Shown: in pieces, positions 20,973 through 30,784 of the stretch | How the letters are laid out: every line of letters begins with the position of its first letter | Numbering within the stretch: the first letter of the stretch is position 1 | Assembly (NCBI GenBank): GCA_019155205.2 | Contig: JAHNZQ020000004.1 | Span: 2,839,116 to 2,884,840 of the forward strand | DNA length: 45,725 nt | Source: Gracilaria vermiculophylla | Lineage: Eukaryota; Rhodophyta; Florideophyceae; Gracilariales; Gracilariaceae | Direction of reading: 5' to 3' | Program-made: the position numbers and the translations under genes | Notes under the pieces: model-generated | What the model was told of the DNA's origin: nothing | Database searches by the model: none | The model's input: the letters and a program-made list of their open reading frames with translations, nothing else

Positions 20973-21535
20973 TATTGGAGGTCAGAGAGGCAAGGGAAAG
21001 TTGGAGGGATATTAAGAATGTTCGCCAGCTCTGGCTTGGATTTACTTGGAGGTGCCTCGACCACGACTTATATAGTGGTTCAGTCGCACCGACTAGTTTG
21101 CATCAGAAATTACACTACGAAGGCGAGACACTCAATACTACCAATCATATTGTAACATGACATAAATGTGCTAGCCACAATTCAATAATGCTTACACCAG
21201 CAAGGCACAACAAGGCATGACAGTTCCGTACACTCACGAGACCATGACAATGCACAAAGTCACTCAACAACCTTACACTCTCTGTATTCCACCACCACTC
21301 GTGTCCATACAGCAATGTGTGTGTATAGTTACCATGACGAGGCACATTACACTAAAATATATCCGGTGTACATTAAGCTGAGTTTGCAAAGTGTACACCT
21401 GGAAACCATATGGTAGTGAACAACGTGCCGAGTAGCACACCTGCACACGTGTACCAGACAGAGCCAACATTCAACGCAGCCCATGGTCCCCGGAACATTT
21501 AGTTGTCAGTGACAGCACAGACACTTCATCGAACA
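20973..21535 (-). repeat. L1-family solo LTR #2 (TSD CCATT)
   Basis: The 563-bp copy is in reverse orientation. Read on the minus strand it starts TGTTCGATGAAG and ends GACCTCCAATA. CCATT flanks it at 20968-20972 and 21536-21540. It lies in AT-rich intergenic DNA with no retroelement internal sequence on either side, so it is a true solo LTR. Confidence 0.93.
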
Positions 21536-21540
21536 CCATT

Positions 21541-23231
21541 TACCAGATATCATATCCAGAAACAGATCATTTTTTCTCGAGCATGAATTAGACGAGATCT
21601 TAAAATGGTAGCCAGTTTTCAAGTACACCGTCCTCATTCAATCAAACGTCCTTGTTGTTTTTATAATGAGTTTTGAATTTTGCCTGTTTCTTCTTCCACC
21701 ATCTTATATACCTTTATAACGCTCACAGGTCTCCCCAAAGAGATTTGAAAACTTAGTGAAGAGTACAAGGGTCAATAGAAAAAGCGCGCTTATCAAAACA
21801 TTGTTCCATACAATCCATAACTTTCTCAAAAAAATAAACTTTTAAAACAATTAAAACAAATCAAATCTGTTTAAAAAAGAAACAAATCAAAAACTTTTCT
21901 AAAAACTTGTCAAGCTGTTTATGCATTAAGTAATATTATCTATATAGTTCGATTCTTTAAGTAAAAAAATGAGACTGTAACTTATGGGAATTTGCGTTAG
22001 TTGTACTGTTGTGAAATTGCGTTTGTTGTTAGCTGTACTATTATCAAATCAGAATAAAACTGTGACAGATTTTCACTTCAGAATGGAAGAAACGATTCTA
22101 AATGTTAAAAAGCGCCATTCTTGAGAACGAAATGATATGATAAGTCTCAGAGCTTACTCCAGACTGCTAAAAGTGCTCCGAAACAACTATGAACATATGA
22201 AATGCGTGAAAAAGATATACCGCAAGGAAATTAATTCACTTGGAAAGAATATTTAAAACCATGAATCAAAATTTCTAGAAGCAGCTATCCAAAACCATGA
22301 TTCTCATTTCTGATAGCTTTCAAAAGCTCTTGGTCTTCGAAATGTAGTTCAAAAACGGAGGCCAATATATCGCTCTAGAAATTTGTTTTTAATGTTTTAC
22401 TATTTGCAGTGTGTTTCACAAAAAAGGATTTTCCATTTCGAGTACAAAAAAAAATCAAATAATGATCTAGATATCATGAAATCGGACATGTAAGTACGAT
22501 ATAATGTTTTTAATACTTCATTAATGGTTTCAGTTACAAAAACAACTTTTCAGCTAAATACTAATTTTTCTGAGTAGTTTGCACATTAGCTGCTCCCTTA
22601 CTTAGTATTCAAGAAGGAGAAAAAATGTTTTATGTTTAAGTGTAGATAAACATAATTTTCGGGCAGTTTACGCAAGTTTTTCTTCTTGTCTAAATCATTA
22701 TAAATAAATATAATAAAATTCAAAAGAATAAGAATTCTTTCGTATCCAAAGTACATTTCACTATAGTTTTTATAGAAGGTTAAAGTGAAGTGGCGAACAT
22801 CCTAAAACAAAATGTTTTATTTTACCGGAAGAAGATTCAAGATCGTGAGGCACTCAATAATTTGCAGAGAAACAGTATTTGATGAAATTCATTTATGAAA
22901 ATAAATTGAAAAATGGTTCCGTGAAAAAATTGAATCTTAATCAAAATACGAGAAAATGTACCGAAGCATCACATGTTGAATTTTTCACTTCAAAATCATT
23001 CTTTAGCTTCAGGTATAGTTTTTATTTGTCATAGAAAGGTATGAGTACATATCGGCCTTCCAGACTCACACATGTTGTTATGCAAACCTTTACAGTCATA
23101 AAGAAATACCTGGAACTATGTCTGGAGAAATAGAGTTCGACAGAACCTCATAAATACTTCTTATCTTGCACCTTGCGTACCCTCATCAATTCTTTGTTTC
23201 AAAGAAGACGTAAAGTTGAGATTTCACAAAT
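21541..23231. other. AT-rich intergenic region
   Basis: Low GC, many A and T runs, no open frame above about 60 codons with coding character, no repeat matching other parts of the window. It may hold the promoter of the 23232-23768 ORF; no specific motif could be assigned. Confidence 0.6.
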
Positions 23232-23768
23232 ATGAGCACAACTTTCAAAATAGTTCCTAATTATCGATCTCTACGACCAACATTTGTTCTTCGTCATCAC
23301 TATGTTGCAGGAAAACAGCTAAGTACATGGATTACTCCTGTAACCAGCGACCCTTTGCAGTGTGAAAAGCTTTTGTGGAATCTACTTCATTTGTGCATTG
23401 GCTTCTCAAAAATATATGGAAACTTGACACCAGGTATCTTAGAACACATTAAGCATTTTGTACACAATGTCAACAAAAATGTCTTTGATGAACTGGGAGA
23501 AAACTTTCTGAAATACTTTTACCATTTTGCAGTTGGATTTCAAGGACATCAGCCAGTGGAAAAAACCTATGCAGCTGAGCTCTGTCTGATTATTAGAACT
23601 CATTGCTTTCTTCCTCCGAATGCATCTTTAGAGTTTCTTCCAGACGCTGAACGATGTCATGTTCCTTTTCCATTTCAATTTCACATAGAAATCTTGGAAA
23701 ACGTTGATGACATGATTGAGACACGTAAAAAGCCTATGATTTCTGTAAAATTCGACAGTCCGTGCTAG
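23232..23768 (+). CDS. hypothetical protein, 178 aa, intact single exon
   Basis: This is the only intact frame of this length outside the transposons. The ATG context is ACAAATATGAGC and the stop TAG falls at 23766-23768. The protein starts MSTTFKIVPNYRSLRPTF and has an aromatic/histidine-rich middle (LWNLLHLCIGF, LKYFYHFAVGFQGHQPVEK). It then has AAELCLIIRTHCFLPP and ends in an acidic segment and KFDSPC. No signal peptide or transmembrane helix is clear. I recognise no family. AT-rich codon use matches the surrounding AT-rich DNA, which argues for a resident gene rather than a GC-rich retroelement fragment. A multi-exon gene with other exons nearby is possible. Confidence 0.6.
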   Translation: MSTTFKIVPNYRSLRPTFVLRHHYVAGKQLSTWITPVTSDPLQCEKLLWNLLHLCIGFSKIYGNLTPGILEHIKHFVHNVNKNVFDELGENFLKYFYHFAVGFQGHQPVEKTYAAELCLIIRTHCFLPPNASLEFLPDAERCHVPFPFQFHIEILENVDDMIETRKKPMISVKFDSPC

Positions 23769-24257
23769 GTACTGACGTGAGAAAAACGACAACTTTAGCA
23801 ATATACAAAACTATGAAAAATAGAAATCAAACATGAGTTATATTAATTAGGGATACGCTCTACAATAATAATAAAAAGTTTTGCTAGAGTACTTGCGTTG
23901 GTTATCAAAATTACAATCTTTAAACTACGTTATATTTTTATTTTTACGCTTTATGATATACTTCTATCTATTCATTTTAAAATGAATAAAAAAACACAGA
24001 GTCTAAGTATTTCTTGTCCCTCTTGTTCTTCATCAATAACATGTGAACGTGTGAAAAAATATTGCTTTCCAAAATCCATATTATGTAGAAGGAAAAAAAA
24101 ACAAGAATAGAATATGATCTGCAAACGAAGCATAGTCTACTTCTACTACGGATAGTATGTGCTTAGCGCCATAGTACTTTTACGCGGCGATCCTAAGAGT
24201 AGCATTTGCGATTCAGGGCCGTTCCGAATAAGCACATGAATGTGTGTACTTTATTGA
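23769..24257. other. AT-rich spacer
   Basis: Downstream of the hypothetical gene up to Tc1 copy 1. A 70-codon frame (23898-24110) ends in C-x2-C and K-rich sequence (SISCPSCSSS, KKKKQE). It is too short and AT-driven to call. Confidence 0.4.
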
Positions 24258-24862
24258 TACAGACTGTTTCAAAAACATACAGCAAGCTGTGAAATCTCAA
24301 AAAACTACCATATTTTTTACTGTACGCCTACAGAAATAGGTTTCAGAAATAAGTAAAGTCAAAAACCCGTTTCAAAAACATGTGATCATCAATAACAAAT
24401 CTTTCGTACGCGACGCTCATTAGTGTATTTTCTATATTTTTTGCTGTATATCGCTAATGCAATGTTCGGCATCAAATTGATGTACTTTTCTACAGTCAAA
24501 ACGGATATAGATTTCCAGCAGTTTTTTATAAAGTTTTTGAGTTCAAAAACTGTCTGAAATTGGCTTCCATGCGCATAAGCCATCCTCACCAGCAGTCCCC
24601 ATACGTTTTCAATTGGGTTCAAATCTGGTGAGCGCGCTGGCCTCTCTAGAACAGATGTGATATTGTCAGTTCTCCATTCGAGGTAGTAGAGCACAACGGC
24701 CATTAGAAGTTTTTGTTGACTCCAAAGATGCGTGTTCCTAGAGGTGGTCTTCGGTATTCGCTGTCGCGAGCCGGGGGAATTCCGAAAGAGGATCCGCAAA
24801 CAACATGCGGAGAGGGGAGGTTCACTGGGCGAACAATGCTCCTACAGGCGCTGCTACGATGC

Positions 24863-25416
24863 TGTAGTACAGTGGCTCCTACGGAAATATGGTGGTTTAG
24901 CCTTAAGGCATAATATTCCTAAGAAGGGTTCGTAATTTATTAGCTGGGCCACGTGGTGCATAATATTGCCCGCGTGCGCTACAGTATCTTTAAGGTACGG
25001 TAGAATTTATTATTTATTTTAGATATTTTAGGCAGGTAATTAGCACAGTAGTGCGACCTGCCGAGGCGGGCTCCCGGCTAGATATTTAAGCTGCCGATTG
25101 AGCTCCACCTCTGGGGAAGTAAAGACAAGCACCCTTGAGTCTTCTTCTACATTTTCCAGTTGGAGTCTCTTGTCTATTCACGCAGGTTTCTAAGCCGCCG
25201 ATCCCCAGGACGGATCATAGCAGCGCCTGTAGGAGCATTGTCCGCCCAGTGAACCTTCCCCTGCGCTTGGTGTTTGCGGATTTCTTTTAGAATTCCCCCG
25301 GCTCGCGACAGCGGATACCGGAGACCACCTTTAGGAATACGCGCCTTTGGAGTCACTAAAAACTCCTAACGGACGTTGTGCTTTACTACCTCGACAGGAG
25401 GGCTGACAGTACCACA
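24863..25416 (+). repeat. 5' LTR of the gapped L2 element
   Basis: The 554-bp LTR starts TGTAGTACAGTGGCTCC and ends GGCTGACAGTACCACA; the ends form imperfect short inverted repeats (TGTAGTACAGT / ACAGTACCACA). This is the best reference copy for family L2 in the window. TGGTCTCCCGAC follows two bases later as primer-binding-like site. Confidence 0.93.
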
Positions 25417-25572
25417 ACTGGTCTCCCGACTTAGAAGGTCACAGTTCCTAAAGAATCCGCACAAGTCGCAGCAGAACAGCGTTTCTAGTTTGCAACGACC
25501 AACCCCCAACAGGGGAATTCTTCCTTTAGGTAATCCGGAAGTGGAAGCAAATCACCCCCGACCTACTCCTCT

Positions 25573-25690
25573 ATGGACCCCTCAGAACATCCCATGGAAA
25601 CCCCCCTACAGGATCCTCAGGCAACCGGCTCCGTCGGTGGGCGCAGCACGCGCAGCGCTCCCCAGGAGATGGCCGCCACACTGGAGGACC
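25573..25690 (+). CDS. L2 gag N-terminus, cut by assembly gap
   Basis: The frame begins MDPSEHPMETPLQ about 157 bp after the LTR and is open to the gap (39 codons). The same start is found at 37010 in another forward L2 copy, which extends further. Homologous position after LTR, primer-binding site and leader supports gag; no domain is visible in so short a piece. Confidence 0.6.
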
Positions 25691-25790
25691 NNNNNNNNNN
25701 NNNNNNNNNNNNNNNNNNNNNNNNNNNNNNNNNNNNNNNNNNNNNNNNNNNNNNNNNNNNNNNNNNNNNNNNNNNNNNNNNNNNNNNNNN
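25691..25790. other. assembly gap (100 N)
   Basis: Exactly 100 N, the usual placeholder for a gap of unknown size. It falls between L2 gag and L2 3' LTR, where repeats make assembly fail. Confidence 0.99.
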
Positions 25791-27249
25791 GAACCTTCCC
25801 CTCCGCTTGGTGTTTGCGGATCCCTTACAGAATTCCCCCGGCTCGCGACAGCGGATACCGGAGACCACCTTTAGGAATACGCGCCTTTGGAGTCACTAAA
25901 AACTCCTAACGGACGTTTTGCATTACTACCTCGACAGGAGGGCTGACAGTACCACAGATGCGACCCGGGGATCGGCGGCTTAGAAACCTGAGAATGAACG
26001 ACGAGAGTCTCTAACGTAAAAGTAGACGAAGACTTAAGAATTCTTGTCTTTATTTCCTCAGAGCTGGAGCTCAGCCGGCAGATTATGTATCAAGCCGGGA
26101 ACCCGCCTCGGCAGGTCTCACTACTGTAGTAATTACCTGCATAACGTAACTAAAATAAATATAAATTCTACCGTCACTTAAGGATACTGTAGCGCACGCG
26201 GTCGGAAGTATACACCACGTGGCTCAGTTAATAAAGTACGAGCCCTCCTTAGTAATATTATGCCGTTAGGCCACACTAACATTTTTCCCTTAGGAGCCAC
26301 TATACTACAACAGATACCCCCGACTCCTGTACACAATGTTGGATTAAAAAAGAAGTGTGTATAGGCGCCATGTTCTGTTGAAAAATGAAAATTTCCTCAT
26401 GAGAACATAAACCAAACGGTAGCGAAAAATTGTATAGAACTTCTTGATTTTTTTCCGCATTCATGTTTGTTTCAATAAAGGCCATTTTCGTTAGATCTTT
26501 TTTAGAAGTGCCGGACCAAATCATGACAGAGCCTCCACCTAAATGCCTGGTATAAACCTCTTGACTTTGCTTACGGAGATAGTGCCAATAAATTTGTAGC
26601 AATATGGGTCCGTCCAAATTGAAATTTATTTCATCAGTAAAAATAATATTTACCCATCATTTTTTTCCACTAGGATTTTCCACCACAGCAGTCAAAGTTC
26701 TACTGCTTTTGATGGTCTTGGAGAAAGAATTGTTTACCTTTTATATATTTAAACAAATTTGTGTAGTTTATCTGCCTCCATATAGTATATTCAGAAACGT
26801 CGAGATTGAGATTGATTCCAATTTGTTTGCACGATACTTTTCTTTTGCACAACTTTCTTTTAATTTATCTTTTATCTGCTGGACTGAGCTTCTTTGGGCG
26901 TCCCAGAGATCGTTGTAAGCCATAAAGAGTTGGATTTTTGAGAAAATTAGCGATTTTGACCCTAGAACGCTTTACTTTCTAGCGATAGCACTTTTGGAAT
27001 GTTCCTCGCCGTTACACTTTACGATTTGAAGCTGTTCTTGCTTAGAAAGTTGCCGTTCTTGAGCCATTTTGACTTGAATGAAGATGGTATATATATCTTT
27101 TTGAAACGATTCTACAAAGACTATGTGCAAAATCTAGTCTACAGTAAAGTTTTGTCGCACTTTTGAGGAGTAATTTGTTTTTGAAACGCATTTTACGTAC
27201 ATCTTAGTTTCTGCTGTCAGTCAAGCAGGAAGCAGCCTTATTTGCCACC

Positions 27250-28590
27250 CTATTCCACAAAAAACCTTCTAAAGGTCTTAGCAGGCATTGATGACGTCAA
27301 ATCTGCGCCGTTGTCCTCTCCAAGCCAGCCAGAATTGCGCGGCTGCCTATTACCTCCAGTACAGAACATTCTCCTTACTTTCATCGCCGTGTTGCCATCG
27401 TCGTATACAGTCACTGCACCTCTGGGTGCCTTGTCGTACAGCCCGTTTCTCGCCCAGTGCACGTTATATGCGTCGTTGAGGTTTGTCACAGCGATCAATT
27501 GTGCGTCGTTGTCCTCTGCTTGAATCATGTGTACCGGCCAGGACTTGGCATCTTCCGCCATGCCATCGATGTGCAGGAAAGAGTGCGCCCGTGAATTGAA
27601 GACATAGTTCAAAGCATGATAGTCGATTCAAGACGTCTTGAACGCTGTGAGTGTGAAGATCCCGCGGTCGGCATTTTCATGCCCGGGGAACATTGCGTCT
27701 GGATGCGCATCGAAATGGATGTAAATCGCATTCTCCGCCTCGCAGTTTCTCGCGATGAGCAGCTCATGATGTGGGCTCAATTACCACAGTGGAAAGTGAT
27801 GCAACACATCTTCCTCAAGACCCTGCAGCGACTTGGCATACGTCGCTGTGCCATGTTCCAGCCCTAGCACAGTGACAGGCATCACGTTCTAGATCCATTG
27901 GATGCGACACGGGTCGTTGTTCTTGAAATGCTTTCCCATTCTCTGTCTCCACACCATCTGCAGCAGCGCATCATCGAGGCAGGCGTACTTGAAAAGCGTC
28001 ACCTACGCATAAACCGGTATCCCACCGCCGGATGAACGACCAAAACTTTTGGCACACTGCCACGGTTCCATCATTTGCGCTGCGGTGTAGACCAGCCCGT
28101 GGAAACTGTCAGTGCTCATCATGCCTAGCCCCCACCACTCAGCTCCAACCAGTGCGCGCGAGCCTTCTCGCAGTGCGACAACGTAAATGTACTCGTCTTC
28201 AAACCTTGGACCGATCCGGGTACACTGCGTCAGTCATATACGCTCCACTCAAGGACGTAAAGCGCTAGTAAAGCCTTGCATTGAATCTCGTTCATCCGCT
28301 GGACAACAAAACAAACGACACATACGCATTAGACTCCTGTTCCTTCTCCAGTGCCAAGTTGGAAATGAATAGATGCTAATGATACAGCGCCCAGTTGCTG
28401 AGAATGCGGTGCGGGTGTTGCGCAGCGTTTAGCGACGTTCGCGAGCTCCGTAGCGCTGTTCCCCACGACGTTTTTGATTTGACTGAATTGCTTCTTCAAC
28501 ACAGTTGCCGTGAGAAATGCGATGAGGCGTTCGTTGCAGTTTTCATCATCGAAATGTCCCCAAATGTATCAATTGTATCTACTGATTTGT
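27250..28590 (-). pseudogene. unknown pseudogene with D-A-H-x-D motif
   Basis: A minus-strand frame from about 28225 to the stop at 27250-27252 is continuous for over 300 codons without an indel, but holds four in-frame stops: TAG at 28003-28005, TAG at 27889-27891, TAA at 27781-27783 and TGA at 27628-27630. Key pieces are VVALREGSRALVGAEWWGLG, RMGKHFKNNDPCRIQWI, VTVLGLEHGTATYAKSLQG, IHFDAHPDAMFPGHEN and VFNSRAHSFLHIDGMAEDA. Further upstream, 28540-28330 reads ERLIAFLTATVLKKQFSQIK in a shifted frame, with one more stop. H-F-D-A-H-P-D recalls the metal-binding D-A-H-x-D of ureohydrolase-fold proteins (arginase-like, UPF0489); that is only a hint. Each of the four stops is one C-to-T change from a glutamine or arginine codon. 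Confidence 0.6.
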
Positions 28591-28599
28591 AATTAAACC

Positions 28600-29501
28600 T
28601 GTTTTTAACGATCATCTAAAAAGACTCTCTCTTTACATTAGTATAAATTTGGCTTCTCGTCAAATCTAATCAAACATCCTTTACCGATGAAAAGCGTGGT
28701 CTTTCATCGTCTCGAAGCAGCACGCAAAGTCATGCAAACTTATTCGGAATAAAATTTTGTTCTCCAGATTGTTCGCCATGTTTTTCGAAATTGGGTTGAT
28801 ATGAGTCGATTTCAGATGTTTCTTCCATATTTGCAATTTCGTTTTCTTTCTTTGAAGCTCCTAAAGTGAATTCTCCCCTTCCTTTCTCATGTAAATGATT
28901 CAAAATATGGTCTCTTTATGGTATGCCTATATTCAAATCTTTGTTTGAAGTATTTCTTTTCCCCAAGCATAAAATTGTTTTGCAAGAAAATTCCTCTGAA
29001 TACTTTCATCTAAGTTTTTTATCCATGCGATCTTGTACAAAAACGAGTATTACCGCTCTTGATATTAATTCATTGTTGTTTCGATGGCTGATTTTCAAAC
29101 CTCCTTTCCTATTCAAAGCTTTAAAATTGTCTGTTGTCAAAGATTTCGAAACACGTGTGCCAATGATTCAATCTACTAAATGTACTGTTGCTCGCTAAAC
29201 AAACGATGCATTCAACCCGTTAATGTTGCGTAATGGGTGAAAATATGGTTTTGGATCTGCTTGCCTCGTTGTAATTCTTTTTGTGGATGACCGGAAAAAT
29301 TGTCGTTGACCCTGCATAGTTTTGTCGGCTTATGAGCAAAATGCGTTCCATCTCAGTAAGAAGATGGATTGCCAAGTATCGCACCTGTTGCAGTGGATTC
29401 AAGTATCAAACTAGCTTCCAATCCACCGATTGTTGGATCGGAACCGGTAGGCATTGCCGGAAAGGCGAAGACATCGATAAAGATTTCGACCTGGTGCCAT
29501 G
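28600..29501. other. AT-rich spacer, possible coding debris
   Basis: Plus-strand frames at 28923-29198 and 29332-29500 have no recognisable motif. Minus-strand readings around 29200-29440 (for example LTEMERILLISRQNYAGSTT) look protein-like, but neighbouring codons are broken. I cannot assign them. Confidence 0.35.
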
Positions 29502-29503
29502 TA

Positions 29504-30782
29504 CAGACTGTTTTAAAAACATACGACATGCTGTGAAATCTCAAAAAACTACCAAATGTATACTGTACGCCTACAAAAATAGGTTTCAGAAAAAAGTAAA
29601 GCCAAAAAACCGTTTCAAAAACATATGATCAGCAATAACAAATCTTTACTGCGCGACGCTCAATAGTTTACTTTGCATTCTTTTTGATGTATAACGCTAA
29701 TGAAACGTTTTGGCATCGAATTGATGTACTTTTCCACATTTGAAACTGATATAGATTTCCAGCAATTTTTAAGACAGTTTTTGAGTTCAAAAACTGTCTG
29801 AAAATGCCTCCCATGCGCATAAACCATCCTCGCCAGCAGTCTCCAAACGTTTTCAATTGGGTTAAAATCTGGTGCGCGCGGCGGTAACTCTAGAACAGAT
29901 ACTTCAGACTCCTGTAGCCAATTTTTTATTAAAGATGAAGTGTGTACAGGCGCAGTATCCTGTTGAAAAAAGAAAGTTTCTTCATGAAAACATAAACCAA
30001 GCGGTAGCAAATAACTTTACAGAACTTCTTGATCTTTTTCCGCACTCATGTTTGTTTCAATGAAGGAAATTTTCGTCAAACCTTTTTTAGAAATGCCTGC
30101 CCAAACCATTACAGAGCCTCCACCTGAATGCCTGGTATAAAATTCATGACGTTTTTTACGAAGATCGTGCCAATAAAATTTACAGCAATCTGGTCCGTCC
30201 AAATTGAACTTTTTTTCATCAGTAAAAATAATATTTTCCCATGTTTTTCTCCAGTAGGCTTTTCCAGAACACCTGACAACCCTCTTGGGCTTGTGGTGGT
30301 CTTGGAGAAAGAAAGTTTTTTTCATTGTTTTATCTTTAGATAAGTTTGTGCTGTTTATCTGCCTCCATATATTTGATTTAGAAACGTTGAGATTAAGATT
30401 AATTCTAATTTTTTTGCACGATACTTTTCTTTTGCACAGCTTTCTTTTTAATACCTCTCTTATCTACTGCGTTGAGATTCTCTGGGCGTCTAGAATATGA
30501 TTTTTAGCACTATAGAGTCGGGTTTTATAGAAAAGTAGCAATTGTGACCCTAGAACGCTTAAATGTTTTAGCGATAGCACTGTAGGAATGTTTCTTGGCG
30601 TTTGACGTAACGATTTGAAGCTGTTCATGCTTGAAAAGTGGCGGGCGTCGAGCCATTTTTATTATAAAGAAGACGGTGTACATATCTTTTTGAAACGATT
30701 CTACATAGACTATGTGCAAAATCTAGTCTACAGTACAGTTTTGGCGCACTTTTGAGGGGTAATATGTTTTTGAAACGCACTG
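29504..30782 (-). mobile_element. Tc1/mariner-like transposon, copy 2 (full length)
   Basis: The 1279-bp element is bounded by TA at 29502-29503 and 30783-30784. The ends are CAGACTGTTTTAAAAACATA and, read inward from the right, CAGTGCGTTTCAAAAACATA. Size, TA target and inverted ends are standard for the superfamily. Confidence 0.93.
29660..30656 (-). pseudogene. Tc1-like transposase, nearly full length, frame-broken
   Basis: It starts MARRPPLFKHEQLQ, followed by a helix-turn-helix-like SYSAIAKTFKRSRVTIATFL. The middle segment (30325-30017) has TDEKKFNLDGPD (first catalytic aspartate), FYWHDLRK and GGGSVMVWAGISKKG. The last segment (30010-29660) has FFQQDTAPVHTSSL (second aspartate) and DFNPIENVW (third acidic residue). 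The segments lie in order but in different frames, with the join near 30010-30017 and a gap between 30325 and 30525. About 332 codons is the usual length. Catalytic residues appear intact. Confidence 0.88.
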
Positions 30783-30784
30783 TA

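Larger units (their letters stand above)
24863..25956 (+). mobile_element. L2 retrotransposon, forward, collapsed around a 100-N gap (TSD GATGC)
   Basis: It is flanked by GATGC at 24858-24862 and 25957-25961. The 5' LTR is 24863-25416 and the 3' LTR remnant 25791-25956 lies after the gap. The two show about 7 differences over 166 bp, so the insertion is not very recent. A conventional 100-N gap stands where the internal region should be; an autonomous L2 element would be many kilobases long. All of pol may simply be missing from the assembly. Confidence 0.9.
24656..26309 (-). repeat. L2 solo LTR in reverse orientation, split (TSD ACAGA)
   Basis: The left part is 24656-24862 and the right part 25962-26309, together 555 bp, a full L2 LTR read on the minus strand (TGTAGTATAGTGGC ... 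CAATATCACA). ACAGA flanks it at 24651-24655 and 26310-26314. The uninterrupted Tc1 copy has AACAGAT once at the same point. It is broken at about LTR position 348 by a forward L2 element. Confidence 0.92.
24389..27067 (-). pseudogene. Tc1-like transposase, interrupted
   Basis: The start codon is near 27067. Right of the insertion the minus strand encodes LGGGSVMIWSGTSKKDLTKM and IFQQNMAPIHTS, where QQD is usual (second catalytic aspartate). Left of it comes RSPDLNPIENVWG, holding the third acidic residue, and a lysine/tyrosine-rich C-terminus to 24389. The break lies within QESGVSVV-LERPARSP, continuous in copy 2 as QESEVSVLELPPRAP. The D to N change in the second catalytic position and the insertion both inactivate it. 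Confidence 0.88.
24260..27193 (-). mobile_element. Tc1/mariner-like transposon, copy 1, split by nested LTR insertions
   Basis: The left end is CAGACTGTTTCAAAAACATA, preceded by TA (24258-24259). The right end, read inward, is a diverged version, with TA at 27194-27195. Subtracting the LTR insert and one 5-bp duplication (1659 bp) leaves about 1275 bp, matching the 1279-bp copy at 29504-30782. The transposase runs on the minus strand. Confidence 0.9.
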
